Part shown: positions 25,769 to 34,636 of the stretch, piece after piece | How the letters are laid out: every line of letters starts with the position of its first letter | Position numbering within the stretch: the stretch's first letter is position 1 | From: Hymenobacter sp. DG25B | GTDB lineage: Bacteria; Bacteroidota; Bacteroidia; Cytophagales; Hymenobacteraceae | DNA: 64,000 nt | Direction of reading: 5' to 3' | NCBI RefSeq assembly: GCF_000801315.1 | Contig: NZ_CP010054.1 | Span: 248,001 to 312,000 of the forward strand | Notes under the pieces: model-generated | The model's database searches: none | What the model was told of the DNA's origin: nothing | What the model saw: only the letters and a program-made list of their open reading frames with translations | Made by a program: the position numbers and the translations under genes

Positions 25769-25805
25769 AGCCCCCTTCCCAACAACTCGGGGAGGGGGCT
25801 ATTTC
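25769..25805 (+). terminator. Intrinsic terminator
   Basis: AGCCCCCTTCCC pairs with GGGGAGGGGGCT, closing with ATTT, 43 bases after the secreted-protein stop. Confidence 0.7.
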
Positions 25806-25989
25806 CGTTCTGGAAGCGGGTTTCGAACGAAGCTGTAGCGCAGGCCGGCTGGCAGAGCAAGGCAAAGGCGGAAGAGGCCGCAAATTTCCGGGGCAGTTAG
25901 CAACCTGCCGTCCGTTTTTAGCATCTCTGGGTAGATACCGGATGATGCAAGCAGCGCCTCCCGGCCATACACCTTCCCTATTCCTGCCT

Positions 25990-26877
25990 ATGGCCCGATT
26001 ATTACCTGGTTTGATCTGCTTGGCCGGCCTGGCTAGCTGTACGGCTGCGCATACCCCCACCCCTACTCCCGCCACGGCTACTGCCGGGCGCCCCACTGAA
26101 ATATGGCTGTTTGCCTCGCCCCACCTGGGGCAACTCTACAAGCAAAATCAACCCCAAACGGATGTGCTCACGCCCCGGCGGCAGGCTGAGTTGCGCGCCC
26201 TGCAGGACCAGCTGCAGCGCTTCCGCCCCGATGCCATTATGGTGGAAGAGCTACCCGGGCAGCAGGCGCGCATCGACAGTCTGTACCAGCGCTACCGGAA
26301 GGGTCAGCTGATGCTGGATAGCCTCCCCGATGGGCGCTCGGAAGTATTTCAGCTGGGCTTTGCGCTGGGCAAGCGCCTGGGCATCAGCCGCATTTATTGC
26401 GTAAACGCCCCGGGCGGCACCTCGCAGAGTATTCTAAACCAGGGCACTAACCTGGCGCTGTATGAGCAGGCCACCGCAGAGCACCGGCAGTTTTACAAGC
26501 CCGTAGTAGAGCAGTTTGAAAGCGGCACTATCACGCTTGGCGGCCTGTACTCCTTTCTCAACAGTCCGGCTTTTCTGCAGCAGCTGCACACGCTGGTGTA
26601 CCGCACCCCCGCCCGGGTAACCGACGGCACCCTAAAGCCCGACCCCATGGTAGATGCCGCCTTCATTAGCCCGCACCACGTGGGGGCGGAGTTCATTTCC
26701 GTGTTTTATAACCGCGACCTGAAGGTGTATTCCAACATTGTAACCACGCAGCTGGCTACCGGCAGCGCCCGGATTCTTACCATCATCGGGGGCCGGCACG
26801 TGGCGTCTTTGAAAGGCATTTTCGCTACGGACCCCGCCTACCGGGTAGTGCCGGCGGCGTATCTCAGGCACAAGTAG
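25990..26877 (+). CDS. DUF5694-like lipoprotein
   Basis: The 295-residue protein has a lipoprotein signal ending LASC (Cys near residue 18) and a Thr/Pro linker. The body (EIWLFASPHLGQLYKQNQ, then RFRPDAIMVEELPG, later ILTIIGGRHVASL) resembles DUF5694 proteins, which are related in pattern to TraB/GumN-type folds. These are proposed hydrolases but mostly uncharacterised. The ATG at 25990 gives a clean lipoprotein signal; the start at 25942 would add a non-signal extension. Confidence 0.65.
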   Translation: MARLLPGLICLAGLASCTAAHTPTPTPATATAGRPTEIWLFASPHLGQLYKQNQPQTDVLTPRRQAELRALQDQLQRFRPDAIMVEELPGQQARIDSLYQRYRKGQLMLDSLPDGRSEVFQLGFALGKRLGISRIYCVNAPGGTSQSILNQGTNLALYEQATAEHRQFYKPVVEQFESGTITLGGLYSFLNSPAFLQQLHTLVYRTPARVTDGTLKPDPMVDAAFISPHHVGAEFISVFYNRDLKVYSNIVTTQLATGSARILTIIGGRHVASLKGIFATDPAYRVVPAAYLRHK

Positions 26878-26896
26878 CCGGCCCAGGGCGGGCAGC

Positions 26897-27331
26897 TTAC
26901 AGCTGCGGGGCGGCGGGCTGCTGCAGAAGCCAGGCCAGAGCCTCGGCCTCCGTTTCGAAAGAGCGGTACTGCAGGGGCAGCCCCATTACCTGGGTGGTAA
27001 TATAGGCGGTGGCCAGGCGCACCATAACATTGGGCGAAACGATGACCGCGCCGTGGCGGTAGCCGCCCTCGGACACCGCCCGGGGCATCCACTCCTGGGT
27101 TATCCAGGTTTGCTCCTCCGCCGTGAAGGGCTGCATCGGGCGTTGGTCAATCAGGATGCGGCTCCAGCCGTGCCGCTGCAGGGCCAGCATCATGTGCGTA
27201 AACACAGCCCGGGTATCTTCGGGCCGGCGGGGGCCGCTGCCCCAAATGGTACGCATAAACCCAGCAGGCTCTTCCAGCAGGCGCCCGGCGGCATTCTCAA
27301 AATAGATAGTGGCGGGCTTCAGCTTGCTCAT
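26897..27331 (-). CDS. Hypothetical SpoIIAA/STAS-like protein
   Basis: A 144-residue soluble protein beginning MSKLKPATIYFENAAGRLLE. Alternating strands and helices and the final ETEAEALAWLLQQ resemble small STAS/SEC14-like (SpoIIAA-like) proteins. The gene at 48652-49068 has a similar plan. The ATG at 27331 is preferred; an upstream start at 27349 adds six residues. Function unknown. Confidence 0.5.
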   Translation of the reverse strand: MSKLKPATIYFENAAGRLLEEPAGFMRTIWGSGPRRPEDTRAVFTHMMLALQRHGWSRILIDQRPMQPFTAEEQTWITQEWMPRAVSEGGYRHGAVIVSPNVMVRLATAYITTQVMGLPLQYRSFETEAEALAWLLQQPAAPQL

Positions 27332-27501
27332 GAGGGGCAAAAATATCACCTAATCCGGTAAGGTTTCAAGTGACTGAAGCTTACGGCGGCGGACCACCGG
27401 CAAAACCAGCATGCGCTGCCGCTGGGCTGGAACAGAACAAAGGGTTTGGTACAACCGGTGCCAGGTGGTAAAATTGCCGGCTCCATTACTATCCTTTCCT
27501 C

Positions 27502-27780
27502 ATGCACGAGCCTATCCTGCAACTGGTTCACCAGGCCCACGCCCTCACGGAAACTGCCGCGCTCCAGGAGGCTGCTCCCGGTGCCCGCCGGCAGCTTCTC
27601 CTCGCCGATTTATCGTTGCACCTGGTGCAGGCCGCGCTGCGCCAACCACACCCCGACCCGGCACAGCTAAAGCGCTACCTGTTTTCTATTCTCACGCTCT
27701 GTGATGGACTGGTAGATGACCTGGACCTGAAAGCCATGGCCGAAACCGTGCTGGCCTCCCAACAGCCGGCCGCAGAGTAA
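27502..27780 (+). CDS. Small helical hypothetical protein
   Basis: A 92-residue, probably all-helical protein (Ala/Leu/Gln-rich, HEPILQLVHQAHALTETAAL and later LTLCDGLVDDLDLKAMAETV). It has no signal peptide or known motif. It is followed by a terminator, so it is a single-gene unit. I do not recognise it. Confidence 0.5.
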   Translation: MHEPILQLVHQAHALTETAALQEAAPGARRQLLLADLSLHLVQAALRQPHPDPAQLKRYLFSILTLCDGLVDDLDLKAMAETVLASQQPAAE

Positions 27781-27824
27781 AGCCCTACCTGGCTACCAGC
27801 AGCGTACCACCCCGGCCGTCGCAT

Positions 27825-27866
27825 AAAAAGAGCCGCCCCTTCTCAAGGGAAGGGCGGCTCTTTTTT
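27825..27866. terminator. Bidirectional intrinsic terminator
   Basis: AAAAAGAGCCGCCC pairs with GGGCGGCTCTTTTT between two convergent small genes. Confidence 0.88.
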
Positions 27867-27886
27867 ATGGCTACCAGCGGTAAAGC

Positions 27887-28222
27887 TTAGGGCTTGGGTG
27901 CAGGCGGTGGCGCCGGCATCTTCATATCCGGGGCATCTACCCGAATCACACCCCGTTTGGCCGGAGCAGCTTTTCTGGTTGGTGCGCCCTTGTTTTTGCG
28001 TTTGGCTTTGCGGTAAGCAGCCCAGCGGCGGAACACGCCCAGGCGCTTTTTCTTGCTGCGGCTATTGCCTTTGTAGCGTCGGTAAACAGGACGCGGCACT
28101 TTAGGAGGGCTTAACAGCAGAGCCGTTTCGGCCAGCGCAACGCTGGCCGACTCGGCCGCCACCTGACCCGGCTCTACCAGCATCAGAAAAGCCAGGAGCA
28201 GAATAAGCAGGAGTTTGGGCAT
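27887..28222 (-). CDS. Small exported basic protein
   Basis: The 111-residue product has an N-terminal hydrophobic segment (MPKLLLILLLAFLMLVEPG) serving as signal peptide or anchor. A strongly basic Lys/Arg-rich middle (RRYKGNSRSKKKRLG, KAKRKNKG) and a Pro-rich tail (MPAPPPAPKP) follow. The frame extends to 28261, but the ATG at 28222 starts exactly at the signal. Function unknown. Confidence 0.55.
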   Translation of the reverse strand: MPKLLLILLLAFLMLVEPGQVAAESASVALAETALLLSPPKVPRPVYRRYKGNSRSKKKRLGVFRRWAAYRKAKRKNKGAPTRKAAPAKRGVIRVDAPDMKMPAPPPAPKP

Positions 28223-28371
28223 ATAGAAAGGGAGTAGAAGACCTGTTGATCTTCCTGTCACAAAGTTAATGCCGGAAGTGTGTTTTCGCCCCTGCTTTTT
28301 GAACCAAACTGTGAATTATAGTGTTATTTGATGTTTTTTTTCGTCGAGCTTAAACGCCACCGGCCCATCCC

Positions 28372-30009
28372 CTACACCGACGTAGCCACTTCTACATTTA
28401 TAGTTTTGGGGAAAGCCAGGAAGTGGGTGACGCGGGGCGGCTCAGGACCGGTATGGAACTGGCGCACCCGGGCTTCCACGGCCACGTCCTCGCGGGTGAA
28501 GCGGTGGTGCTGGCGCTCATGCTCGCCCCAGGTAGCCACGTAGAAGAACTCGGTAATCTTTTCAGGTTGGGCCACATCGGCAAACACGCCGGCGCGCAGG
28601 GCACCGTCGCGGAGGCGCAGGCGCGTGAGCTGGGTGGCGGCCTGCCGGAACGCCGGCCAGCTGGCAGCCGGCACGTGGTATTCTATCATGACCACCACGG
28701 GACCATCGTCGGGGTCAATGTCGCCCTGCACTTCGGGGTCGGGCCAGTGCTCGGCGGGGGCCAGGTCCAGCCCCTCGGCTGAGCGCATGGGAAAGGGCAG
28801 CGCCAGCAGCATGCTCACCAGCATCCAGCCGGCCGTGAGCAGCAGGGAAAGCTCCAGGCTGGTGCGGTCGGCCAGCTCGCCCCAGGCCACGCTGCCCAGC
28901 GCCAGCCCCGCCTGAAACAGCAGCATGTAAATACTAACCACCCGCGCCTGCACCCACTTGGGCACGTGCAGCTGCACGGTGGTACTGAAGCTCGTCATCA
29001 CCATCAGCCAGGCAATGCCGGAGAGGAACATTACCGGGTAAAGCAGGTACACCGAGGTAAGCAGCGCCAGGGCCACGTTGGTGCCCACAAAAACCAGCGT
29101 GCCCAGCAGCACCCGCTGGTTGAAGTTGAGCCGATGCCCCGCGCGGCCCATCAGAAAGGCCCCGGCCACCGCGCCCGCACCCAGCCAGGAGAGCATAATA
29201 CCGTAGTGCCCGGAGCTGAGGTGCAGCCGGCGCGCCACTACCACCGAGAGCAGGGCCCACATGGCACTGGCCCCGAAGGAAAAGGCAAATGTGCGCACCA
29301 GCACGGCATAAATAGCCGGCGAGTACTGCACGTAGCGCAGCCCGGCCCGCAGCGCACCCGTAAAGTTCTCGGCCGGCCCGGTGGCTACCTCGGGGTTGCG
29401 CTTCCAGCTATACACCACGGCCCAGGTTCCCAGAAACGACAGCCCGTTCAGCAGAAACACCCACCCCGGCGAGTAGTAGGCAATAATGGCCCCGCCAATA
29501 GCAGGCCCCACGGCCCGGGCAATGTTATTGCTGACTCCGTTCAGCGTGATGGCAAAAGGCAGTGCCTGCCGGGGCACCAGCTCAATGGTTACCGTTTGCC
29601 AGATAGGGCCGTTCAGGGCCGCCCCAATGCCCAGCAGAAACGTGAAGCCCAGCACCCCCAGCGCCGATATCTCCCCCATAAGCGCCAGCGTGCCCAGCCA
29701 CAGGGCCACCACCGCCATAAAACCCTGGGTGAAGAGCAGCAGCTTGCGCCGGTCAATCAGGTCGCCCATGGCACCGGCGGGCAGGCTGAGCAGGAAGGAG
29801 GGCAGACTGGTGGCGGTTTGCATGAGGGCTACCAGCAGCGCCGAGGTAGTAAGGGTAGTCACCAGCCAAACGCCCGCCACATTCTGCATCCAGGTGCCAA
29901 TGTTGGACACCACGGAGGCAATCCAGATGGCCCGAAACAGCGAGTAAGTGAAGGGCGTCCAGAGCGTGGCTTTGGGCGCGTCAACAGAAGGGGAAAGCGA
30001 AGCAGGCAT
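28372..30009 (-). CDS. MFS exporter (EntS/MFS_3 type) with C-terminal soluble domain
   Basis: A 545-residue transporter. About 400 residues form a 12-helix major-facilitator fold of the EntS type, with the motif-A loop GAMGDLIDRRK between helices 2 and 3. Residues after about 430 form a soluble domain containing VVMIEYHVPAASWPAFRQAA and EFFYVATWGEHERQHHRFT. This resembles an antibiotic-biosynthesis-monooxygenase (ABM)-like ferredoxin fold. The same fusion is common in MFS proteins of this type. The substrate is unknown. The ATG at 30009 is preferred to 30093. Confidence 0.82.
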   Translation of the reverse strand: MPASLSPSVDAPKATLWTPFTYSLFRAIWIASVVSNIGTWMQNVAGVWLVTTLTTSALLVALMQTATSLPSFLLSLPAGAMGDLIDRRKLLLFTQGFMAVVALWLGTLALMGEISALGVLGFTFLLGIGAALNGPIWQTVTIELVPRQALPFAITLNGVSNNIARAVGPAIGGAIIAYYSPGWVFLLNGLSFLGTWAVVYSWKRNPEVATGPAENFTGALRAGLRYVQYSPAIYAVLVRTFAFSFGASAMWALLSVVVARRLHLSSGHYGIMLSWLGAGAVAGAFLMGRAGHRLNFNQRVLLGTLVFVGTNVALALLTSVYLLYPVMFLSGIAWLMVMTSFSTTVQLHVPKWVQARVVSIYMLLFQAGLALGSVAWGELADRTSLELSLLLTAGWMLVSMLLALPFPMRSAEGLDLAPAEHWPDPEVQGDIDPDDGPVVVMIEYHVPAASWPAFRQAATQLTRLRLRDGALRAGVFADVAQPEKITEFFYVATWGEHERQHHRFTREDVAVEARVRQFHTGPEPPRVTHFLAFPKTINVEVATSV

Positions 30010-30093
30010 AGGAGAGCAGAGAGCCAAGGACGACCGGCTCCAGTACAGAACCAGCTCACGGGCGAATTGCTTTCCTACGCAGGCCGCCACCAA

Positions 30094-30135
30094 AGGGGTG
30101 CCTGCCCCGGGAAGGGTTCAGAGCACCCCTTTGCC
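30094..30135. other. Strong hairpin upstream of the MFS gene
   Basis: AAAGGGGTGC (30095-30104) pairs with GCACCCCTTT (30123-30132) around a GC-rich loop. It lies about 85 bases upstream of the MFS start and about 80 before the divergent VOC gene. It could be an attenuator or a dispersed repeat; no known riboswitch core was recognised. Confidence 0.35.
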
Positions 30136-30212
30136 AGGTCTGTGGGTTTCCTACTGAAGGCCATAAAAACCCGGTATCTTACGGGCTTACGCTCCACTAC
30201 TTCCCTTTTTCT

Positions 30213-30572
30213 ATGTTTCAAGGCTTACGCACCGTTGTCTATCCGGTCGGTAATCTGACTAAAGCCAAAGCGTGGTATAGCGCCGCGCTGGGGCAGGAGC
30301 CCTATTTTGACGAGCCCTTTTATGTGGGCTTCAATGTGGGCGGCTACGAGCTGGGCCTGGTGCCCGACGCACCTGTAGCCGGGCAGGCGGGCCCCATAGC
30401 CTACTGGGGCGTGCCCGATGCCGCCGCGGCCTTTGCCCGGCTGGTGGAGCTGGGCGCCCAGCCCCACGAAGACGTGCACGACGTGGGCGGCGGCATTCTG
30501 CTGGGCACCGTGCAGGACCCATTTGCCAACTTACTGGGTGTTATTCAGAATCCGCATTTCGCGCTGCCGTAG
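30213..30572 (+). CDS. VOC-family (glyoxalase/bleomycin-resistance fold) protein
   Basis: The 119-residue protein has the paired beta-alpha-beta-beta-beta units of the vicinal-oxygen-chelate fold. It starts MFQGLRTVVYPVGNLTKAKA and WYSAALGQEPYFD, and ends GTVQDPFANLLGVIQNP. Family members include dioxygenases, isomerases and drug-binding proteins. The usual metal ligands are not obvious, so a binding role is possible. It is a single gene, divergent from the MFS exporter. Confidence 0.8.
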   Translation: MFQGLRTVVYPVGNLTKAKAWYSAALGQEPYFDEPFYVGFNVGGYELGLVPDAPVAGQAGPIAYWGVPDAAAAFARLVELGAQPHEDVHDVGGGILLGTVQDPFANLLGVIQNPHFALP

Positions 30573-30668
30573 TAGGCAGGCCGTATTCCGGCCTCTTCCC
30601 AGCCGCATGTTGAGAGCTTCTCTGGTCTGGTCTGCCTAAGAAGCCGTAAGCCGCTGACGCCAATCACC

Positions 30669-30704
30669 AAAAATCCCTCTACCACTGGTTGGCAGAGGGA
30701 TTTT
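30669..30704. terminator. Intrinsic terminator
   Basis: AAAATCCCTCT pairs with AGAGGGATTTT. It lies just past the M56 gene stop on the minus strand and about 100 bases past the VOC gene. Confidence 0.8.
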
Positions 30705-30726
30705 CGCATAGGATTCCGGAAGGAGT

Positions 30727-32322
30727 CTATTTCGTTTTAATGATGATAGCGCCTTGCCGGCCCTTTTGGCCATACTTTTTCGTGGCCTGCTCGGCATCCA
30801 TCAACAGCACCATTTCTATCTTCTCTTTCCCCATGGTGGCCTGCTCGGCCGTAGCTTCCTGGTCATTAATTATCAGCAGCTTACCGCGTAATACTGCGGC
30901 AGGAACACCCCGGCCCTCCGCTATGGAATTTAGGATTTGTTCATCTTCAGGATTAGTCTGATTAAACGTTATGCTATGCTTTTTAATGAAACGCTGTACT
31001 TCGGCGGAGTTGATGTTTTCTTTAGTGATAATGACGATTACTCCATGAATGGCCTTGTCGCCGAAGGTTTTGCGGGCGGTTTCGCCCTTTAGCACATTCA
31101 TGCTGCTGATAGTTTTTGGATCCAGCTTATCCACCTCGCTTTTGGGCATGAGCTTGCCATCCACGTAATACAGGGGCTCCGGCGCCGCTACGGCCGCTAC
31201 CGGCTCGCCCTTCTCCGTAAAGACCAGTTGCTTGGGCCGACGACCAACAGCAATTTCAGCCTTATAGCGCAGGTTGCTCCCATCAGGCGCGCGCAACTCC
31301 GACACGCCAATAAGACGGTAGCCGGGATATTCCTTTACGATATGCGCCAGCGCCGCCGGGGGCAAGTGACTGATAGTAGTGGGCTTTTCAATATCCTCGC
31401 CGGCCGGTGCCGCGGCCACAGTGGGCGTGAGCATGGCAGAGGCAGCCTCCGGGGCTGAGAAGCTCAGCAGGCCCAGGGCCAGGGGCAGCGCCAGCAGATA
31501 GCGGGCGGCTTGTTTGCGGGCAGAAGCGGGAGAATTCATCATGCGAATACGGTTTTTGAGAGTGATAAAGGAGAAGGGCGTTACCAGTGCCGGGCCCGGC
31601 GCCAGGGTGCTCAGCCGCACGAGGCTGTATTGATACTGTCGGGCATCGAGGCGGCCGGCGCGCAGCACTTCCTCATCCGTAATGAACTCCAGGTTTTCCT
31701 GCACGGCCCGCAGCAGCAGCCACGTGCCGGGGCTAAACCAGCCCATAATACGCTGCAGATGAGCCAGCAGCACATCCAGCGTGTGCCACTGGCGCACGTG
31801 CACCTGCTCGTGCAGCAGAATGGCCGGCAATTCTGTAGCGCCGTGCTGGTCGGGGTTCAGGTAAATCGTTTGCCAGAAGGAAAACGGATTCACCTCGGCA
31901 GCCACCTGGCGGAAAGGCACCCCGGCGGCCATGGCCGGGCGCGAGGCACGGTGCACCCCGGCCAGCGAAGCACCCTGCAGCAGCAGGCGCAACAGCATGA
32001 AGGCTACGCCCGCCCAGTACAGCCCCAGCAGCCAGAGCCCATAATCAGGTCCCGCGGCAGCGGCGGGCATGGCCTTGGCGGTACCGTCGCCCACCAGCAG
32101 GGCCCATTCCGGCAGTGCTACCGCGCTCAGCTGCACCGGCCGCACCAGCAGCGCCGAAACATCCAGCAGCGGGTAAAATAGGGAAAATGCGCCCGCGCCC
32201 AGCAGATACGCCCGGTTAAGCTGGTGAAACGTGAGGCGGCGGAGCAGCGCGTAATACAAGCCCAGCAGAAGCAGCAAGGCCGCGTTGGCCTTCAGCAGAT
32301 AAACCAGCACGTCCGGCATCAT
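30727..32322 (-). CDS. M56-family (BlaR1-like) membrane metallopeptidase sensor
   Basis: BlaR1-like proteins sense a signal and cleave a partner BlaI repressor. This 531-residue protein has N-terminal transmembrane helices, then the zinc motif HEQVH (LLHEQVHVRQWHTLD) and ENLEFITDEEV, followed by another helix. Instead of a penicillin-binding sensor it ends in an exported region with YYVDGKLMPKSEVDKLDPKTI and GVIVIITKE, which resembles the plug/carboxypeptidase-like part of TonB receptors. Its ATG overlaps the repressor stop (ATGA), so the two are translationally coupled. Confidence 0.85.
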   Translation of the reverse strand: MMPDVLVYLLKANAALLLLLGLYYALLRRLTFHQLNRAYLLGAGAFSLFYPLLDVSALLVRPVQLSAVALPEWALLVGDGTAKAMPAAAAGPDYGLWLLGLYWAGVAFMLLRLLLQGASLAGVHRASRPAMAAGVPFRQVAAEVNPFSFWQTIYLNPDQHGATELPAILLHEQVHVRQWHTLDVLLAHLQRIMGWFSPGTWLLLRAVQENLEFITDEEVLRAGRLDARQYQYSLVRLSTLAPGPALVTPFSFITLKNRIRMMNSPASARKQAARYLLALPLALGLLSFSAPEAASAMLTPTVAAAPAGEDIEKPTTISHLPPAALAHIVKEYPGYRLIGVSELRAPDGSNLRYKAEIAVGRRPKQLVFTEKGEPVAAVAAPEPLYYVDGKLMPKSEVDKLDPKTISSMNVLKGETARKTFGDKAIHGVIVIITKENINSAEVQRFIKKHSITFNQTNPEDEQILNSIAEGRGVPAAVLRGKLLIINDQEATAEQATMGKEKIEMVLLMDAEQATKKYGQKGRQGAIIIKTK

Positions 32323-32690
32323 GGCTGCGGGGGCTTTTGGCGTTCAATCATCTCAATGATTTCCTGCAGCTCCTGGGCGCTGATTTTCTGGTCCTGGGCA
32401 AAAAACGACACCAGTTCTTTGTAGGAGTTCTTGAAATAGTCGCCCACAAACGTGCTCATAAACCGCTTGCGGTAGTCCTCGGCGGCAATACGCGGCGTGA
32501 AGCGGTAGGTGTTGCCCAGCTTCTCGCTCTGCAGGTAGCCTTTGCGCTCCAGGTTGCGGATGGTGGAAGCCAGCGTGGTGTAAGGCGGCGGGGGCGCGGG
32601 CAGCCGTTCTAGCACGTCCTTGATAAAGCCTCCGCCCAGCTGCCAGAGCACCTGCATAGCTTCTTCTTCGGGTTGTGTGAGTCGTTCCAT
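32319..32690 (-). CDS. BlaI/MecI/CopY-family transcriptional repressor
   Basis: The 123-residue protein is a winged-helix repressor of the BlaI type: MERLTQPEEEAMQVLWQLGG at the N-terminus, PPPYTTLASTIRNLERKGYL as the recognition helix and wing, then a dimerisation helix (KNSYKELVSFFAQ). It pairs with the downstream M56 peptidase, which in known systems inactivates it by cleavage. Palindromes just upstream are likely self-operators. The inducing signal is not evident. Confidence 0.9.
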   Translation of the reverse strand: MERLTQPEEEAMQVLWQLGGGFIKDVLERLPAPPPPYTTLASTIRNLERKGYLQSEKLGNTYRFTPRIAAEDYRKRFMSTFVGDYFKNSYKELVSFFAQDQKISAQELQEIIEMIERQKPPQP

Positions 32691-32697
32691 AGTCTGA

Positions 32698-32732
32698 TTA
32701 CGATTTCTTCGTAATTCTACGAAAATTTCGTA
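32698..32732. promoter_or_regulatory. Two palindromic operators of the BlaI-like repressor
   Basis: TTACGATTTCTTCGTAA (32698-32714) and TACGAAAATTTCGTA (32718-32732) share TACGA/TCGTA half-sites and stand directly upstream of the repressor start. BlaI/MecI proteins bind TACA/TGTA-type dyads in the same place, so this is a likely autoregulatory operator with a TACGA variant. Binding is inferred. Confidence 0.65.
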
Positions 32733-32774
32733 ATAACCAAGCTACACCATCTCATTTTTTTTGTAAACCGCAAT

Positions 32775-32808
32775 AAAAAAGCCGTTTGCGGTCAGCAAAC
32801 GGCTTTTT
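32775..32808. terminator. Intrinsic terminator of the amylase gene
   Basis: AAAAAGCCGTTTGC pairs with GCAAACGGCTTTTT, 20 bases after the minus-strand amylase stop. Confidence 0.88.
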
Positions 32809-32827
32809 AGAATTAATGATTAACCGG

Positions 32828-34636
32828 CTATTGCCAGGTGTCGGTACGCGTCAAGCTGGTGCCCGAGGGCGTGAAGGCGCGGTTAGCGCCACCTTCCCAC
32901 AACACGTTGCCGGCGGCATCTTTCCGGATGTACTTATACTGCACGGCGGTGCCGCTGGTCAGGTTTACGGTGCCGCTCCATTTGGGGTAGGCGGCCCCGC
33001 TCAGCTTAATGGCGTTAGCCGTGTTCCAGCTGCCCAGCTGGGCCGTGCTGCCAATAATGTACACGTCCTGGCCCGTTACCGTGTTGCTGTAGGTCACGTT
33101 AAAAGTAACGGCCGTGGTAGTGCTGGTAGGGGGCGGCGTGGTGGTGCCGGTGCCGGGTACCCAGGCCGAGTAGCTGCGGGCATTTACCGGGAATACGCCG
33201 TAGCCATTGGCATCGGTGGTAACAGTGCTGGTATTGTTGCCGGTTTTGTCGGTGAGGGTGGCGCTTTTAAAGGGCGTGGTAATGCCTTTGCTGCGCGCGG
33301 CGCTGCCATCATTCAGCAGAAGCAGCAGGCCCGCGTGCGTGGCGTCGCCGGCGCGGGAGTAGGCATAAAGGTCGGCATCGTTGATGCTGGTGTACTCATT
33401 GCCGGCCCCGTAGGCGTTGGCTTTGCGGATGCTGATGAGCTTTTTGATCTGGGCGCCCAGGCCGTACTCGTAATAGTCGCGGTAGAACACGCAGGGGTAG
33501 CCTTTGGCCCGGGTCAGGATGTAGGCATAGGCCAGCATCTTGAGGTTCACCACCGGCGAGTACAGGGCGCCGCCCTGCTGGTCGGTATCATGGTTATCCA
33601 CGAAGGATACGGACAGGGGCCCGTTGGCCTCCGTGAAACCGGCAAACTGCAGCCCGCGCATATCCCAGGCGCCATTACCGTTGCTCATGTCCTGGAACGT
33701 GTAGTGCAGAGGCACATCGAAGAGGCTGGTGCGCCCGCCGGTGCTGGCGGCGTAGTTGTTCAGGTCCGTGAGGTTGCGGAACCAGGCCTCACTCACGGCA
33801 AAGCGGGTACCCTTCACTGCATCCAGCCACTGGTTTACGTAGGGCGTGTAAATGTGCTTGGTGGCATCCAGGCGGTAGCCGTCCAGGTTCAGCTTGGTGG
33901 TAATCCAATTACCCCAGTTGATGGTTTCCGTCTGGTTGGCGGAGTTGCCGTTGTACTGAATTTCCGAGCCCAGCAGGTTGTCGTAGGCATCGTTATTGGC
34001 GTAGGGCTGAAAGTCCCAGCTTTTCCACTGGTACCAGCCGTTGTTGGGGGCCTGCTGGGTACCGGTAAAGTTGGCCGAGCTCCACCGATAGGAGCTGTAG
34101 GTAGCGCCACGGCCCGGGTAGTTAAACTTGGTGTAAACGGTGTTGCCGTTCACCGTTTCCTGCGCGTCGGCCCAGGTGAGGTGGTTCATCACCATGTCCT
34201 CGTACACCTGAATTCCTTTGCCGTGCAAGGAGGTAATGGCTGATTGTAGCTGGCTGATGGTGCCGTAGCGGGTAGCCACCGTGCCTTTCTGGTTGAACTC
34301 GCCCAGGTCGTACCGGTCGTACACCCCGTAGCCCACATCACTGGCACTGCCGCCTTTGTAAGCCGGGGGTAGCCACACGGCCGTAATACCGGCGTCGCTC
34401 AGCTCCTGAGCTTTGCTGCCCAGGTTTTGCCACCATGTGCCCGCTGCGGTGGTAGTAGGCGTGTTCCAATAAAAGCCCTGCAGCATTACGCCGTTGGTGG
34501 CTACGGCATTCTGCGTGCCGGGGGCTGCCAATACCGCTGGTGCCCCGGCTGGTACGGCCGCATCTTTGGTGCAGGAGGACACAAGCGTGCCCATGGCTGA
34601 CAGCCCTAGTAGGGCCGCCGCAACAAGTTTTTTCAT
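32828..34636 (-). CDS. Secreted alpha-amylase, GH13 with C-terminal CBM20
   Basis: The 602-residue enzyme hydrolyses alpha-1,4 bonds of starch. A lipoprotein signal (lipobox near VSSC) precedes the GH13 barrel. Its motifs are VYEDMVMNH (region I), GYRLDATKHI with the nucleophile Asp (II), VSEAW with the acid Glu (III) and VDNHDTD (IV). These resemble liquefying (GH13_5-type) amylases. The last 90 residues (AVTFNVTYSNTVTGQDVYI, LGSWNTANAIKLSG, QYKYIRKDAAGNVLWEGG) form a starch-binding CBM20. It is a single gene with a long AT-rich upstream region. Confidence 0.92.
   Translation of the reverse strand: MKKLVAAALLGLSAMGTLVSSCTKDAAVPAGAPAVLAAPGTQNAVATNGVMLQGFYWNTPTTTAAGTWWQNLGSKAQELSDAGITAVWLPPAYKGGSASDVGYGVYDRYDLGEFNQKGTVATRYGTISQLQSAITSLHGKGIQVYEDMVMNHLTWADAQETVNGNTVYTKFNYPGRGATYSSYRWSSANFTGTQQAPNNGWYQWKSWDFQPYANNDAYDNLLGSEIQYNGNSANQTETINWGNWITTKLNLDGYRLDATKHIYTPYVNQWLDAVKGTRFAVSEAWFRNLTDLNNYAASTGGRTSLFDVPLHYTFQDMSNGNGAWDMRGLQFAGFTEANGPLSVSFVDNHDTDQQGGALYSPVVNLKMLAYAYILTRAKGYPCVFYRDYYEYGLGAQIKKLISIRKANAYGAGNEYTSINDADLYAYSRAGDATHAGLLLLLNDGSAARSKGITTPFKSATLTDKTGNNTSTVTTDANGYGVFPVNARSYSAWVPGTGTTTPPPTSTTTAVTFNVTYSNTVTGQDVYIIGSTAQLGSWNTANAIKLSGAAYPKWSGTVNLTSGTAVQYKYIRKDAAGNVLWEGGANRAFTPSGTSLTRTDTWQ

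Noticed and set aside
30094..30135. TPP or other known riboswitch before the MFS gene
   Set aside because: Only a simple hairpin is present; no CTGAGA or other conserved core was found.
28966..30258. 430-codon open frame antisense to the MFS exporter
   Set aside because: The product is a His/Gln/Pro/Gly-rich mix with no fold, typical of antisense frames of membrane proteins in GC-rich DNA.
32786..34243. 485-codon open frame antisense to the amylase gene
   Set aside because: Gly/Val/Ala-rich shadow frame; the amylase has all four GH13 motifs.
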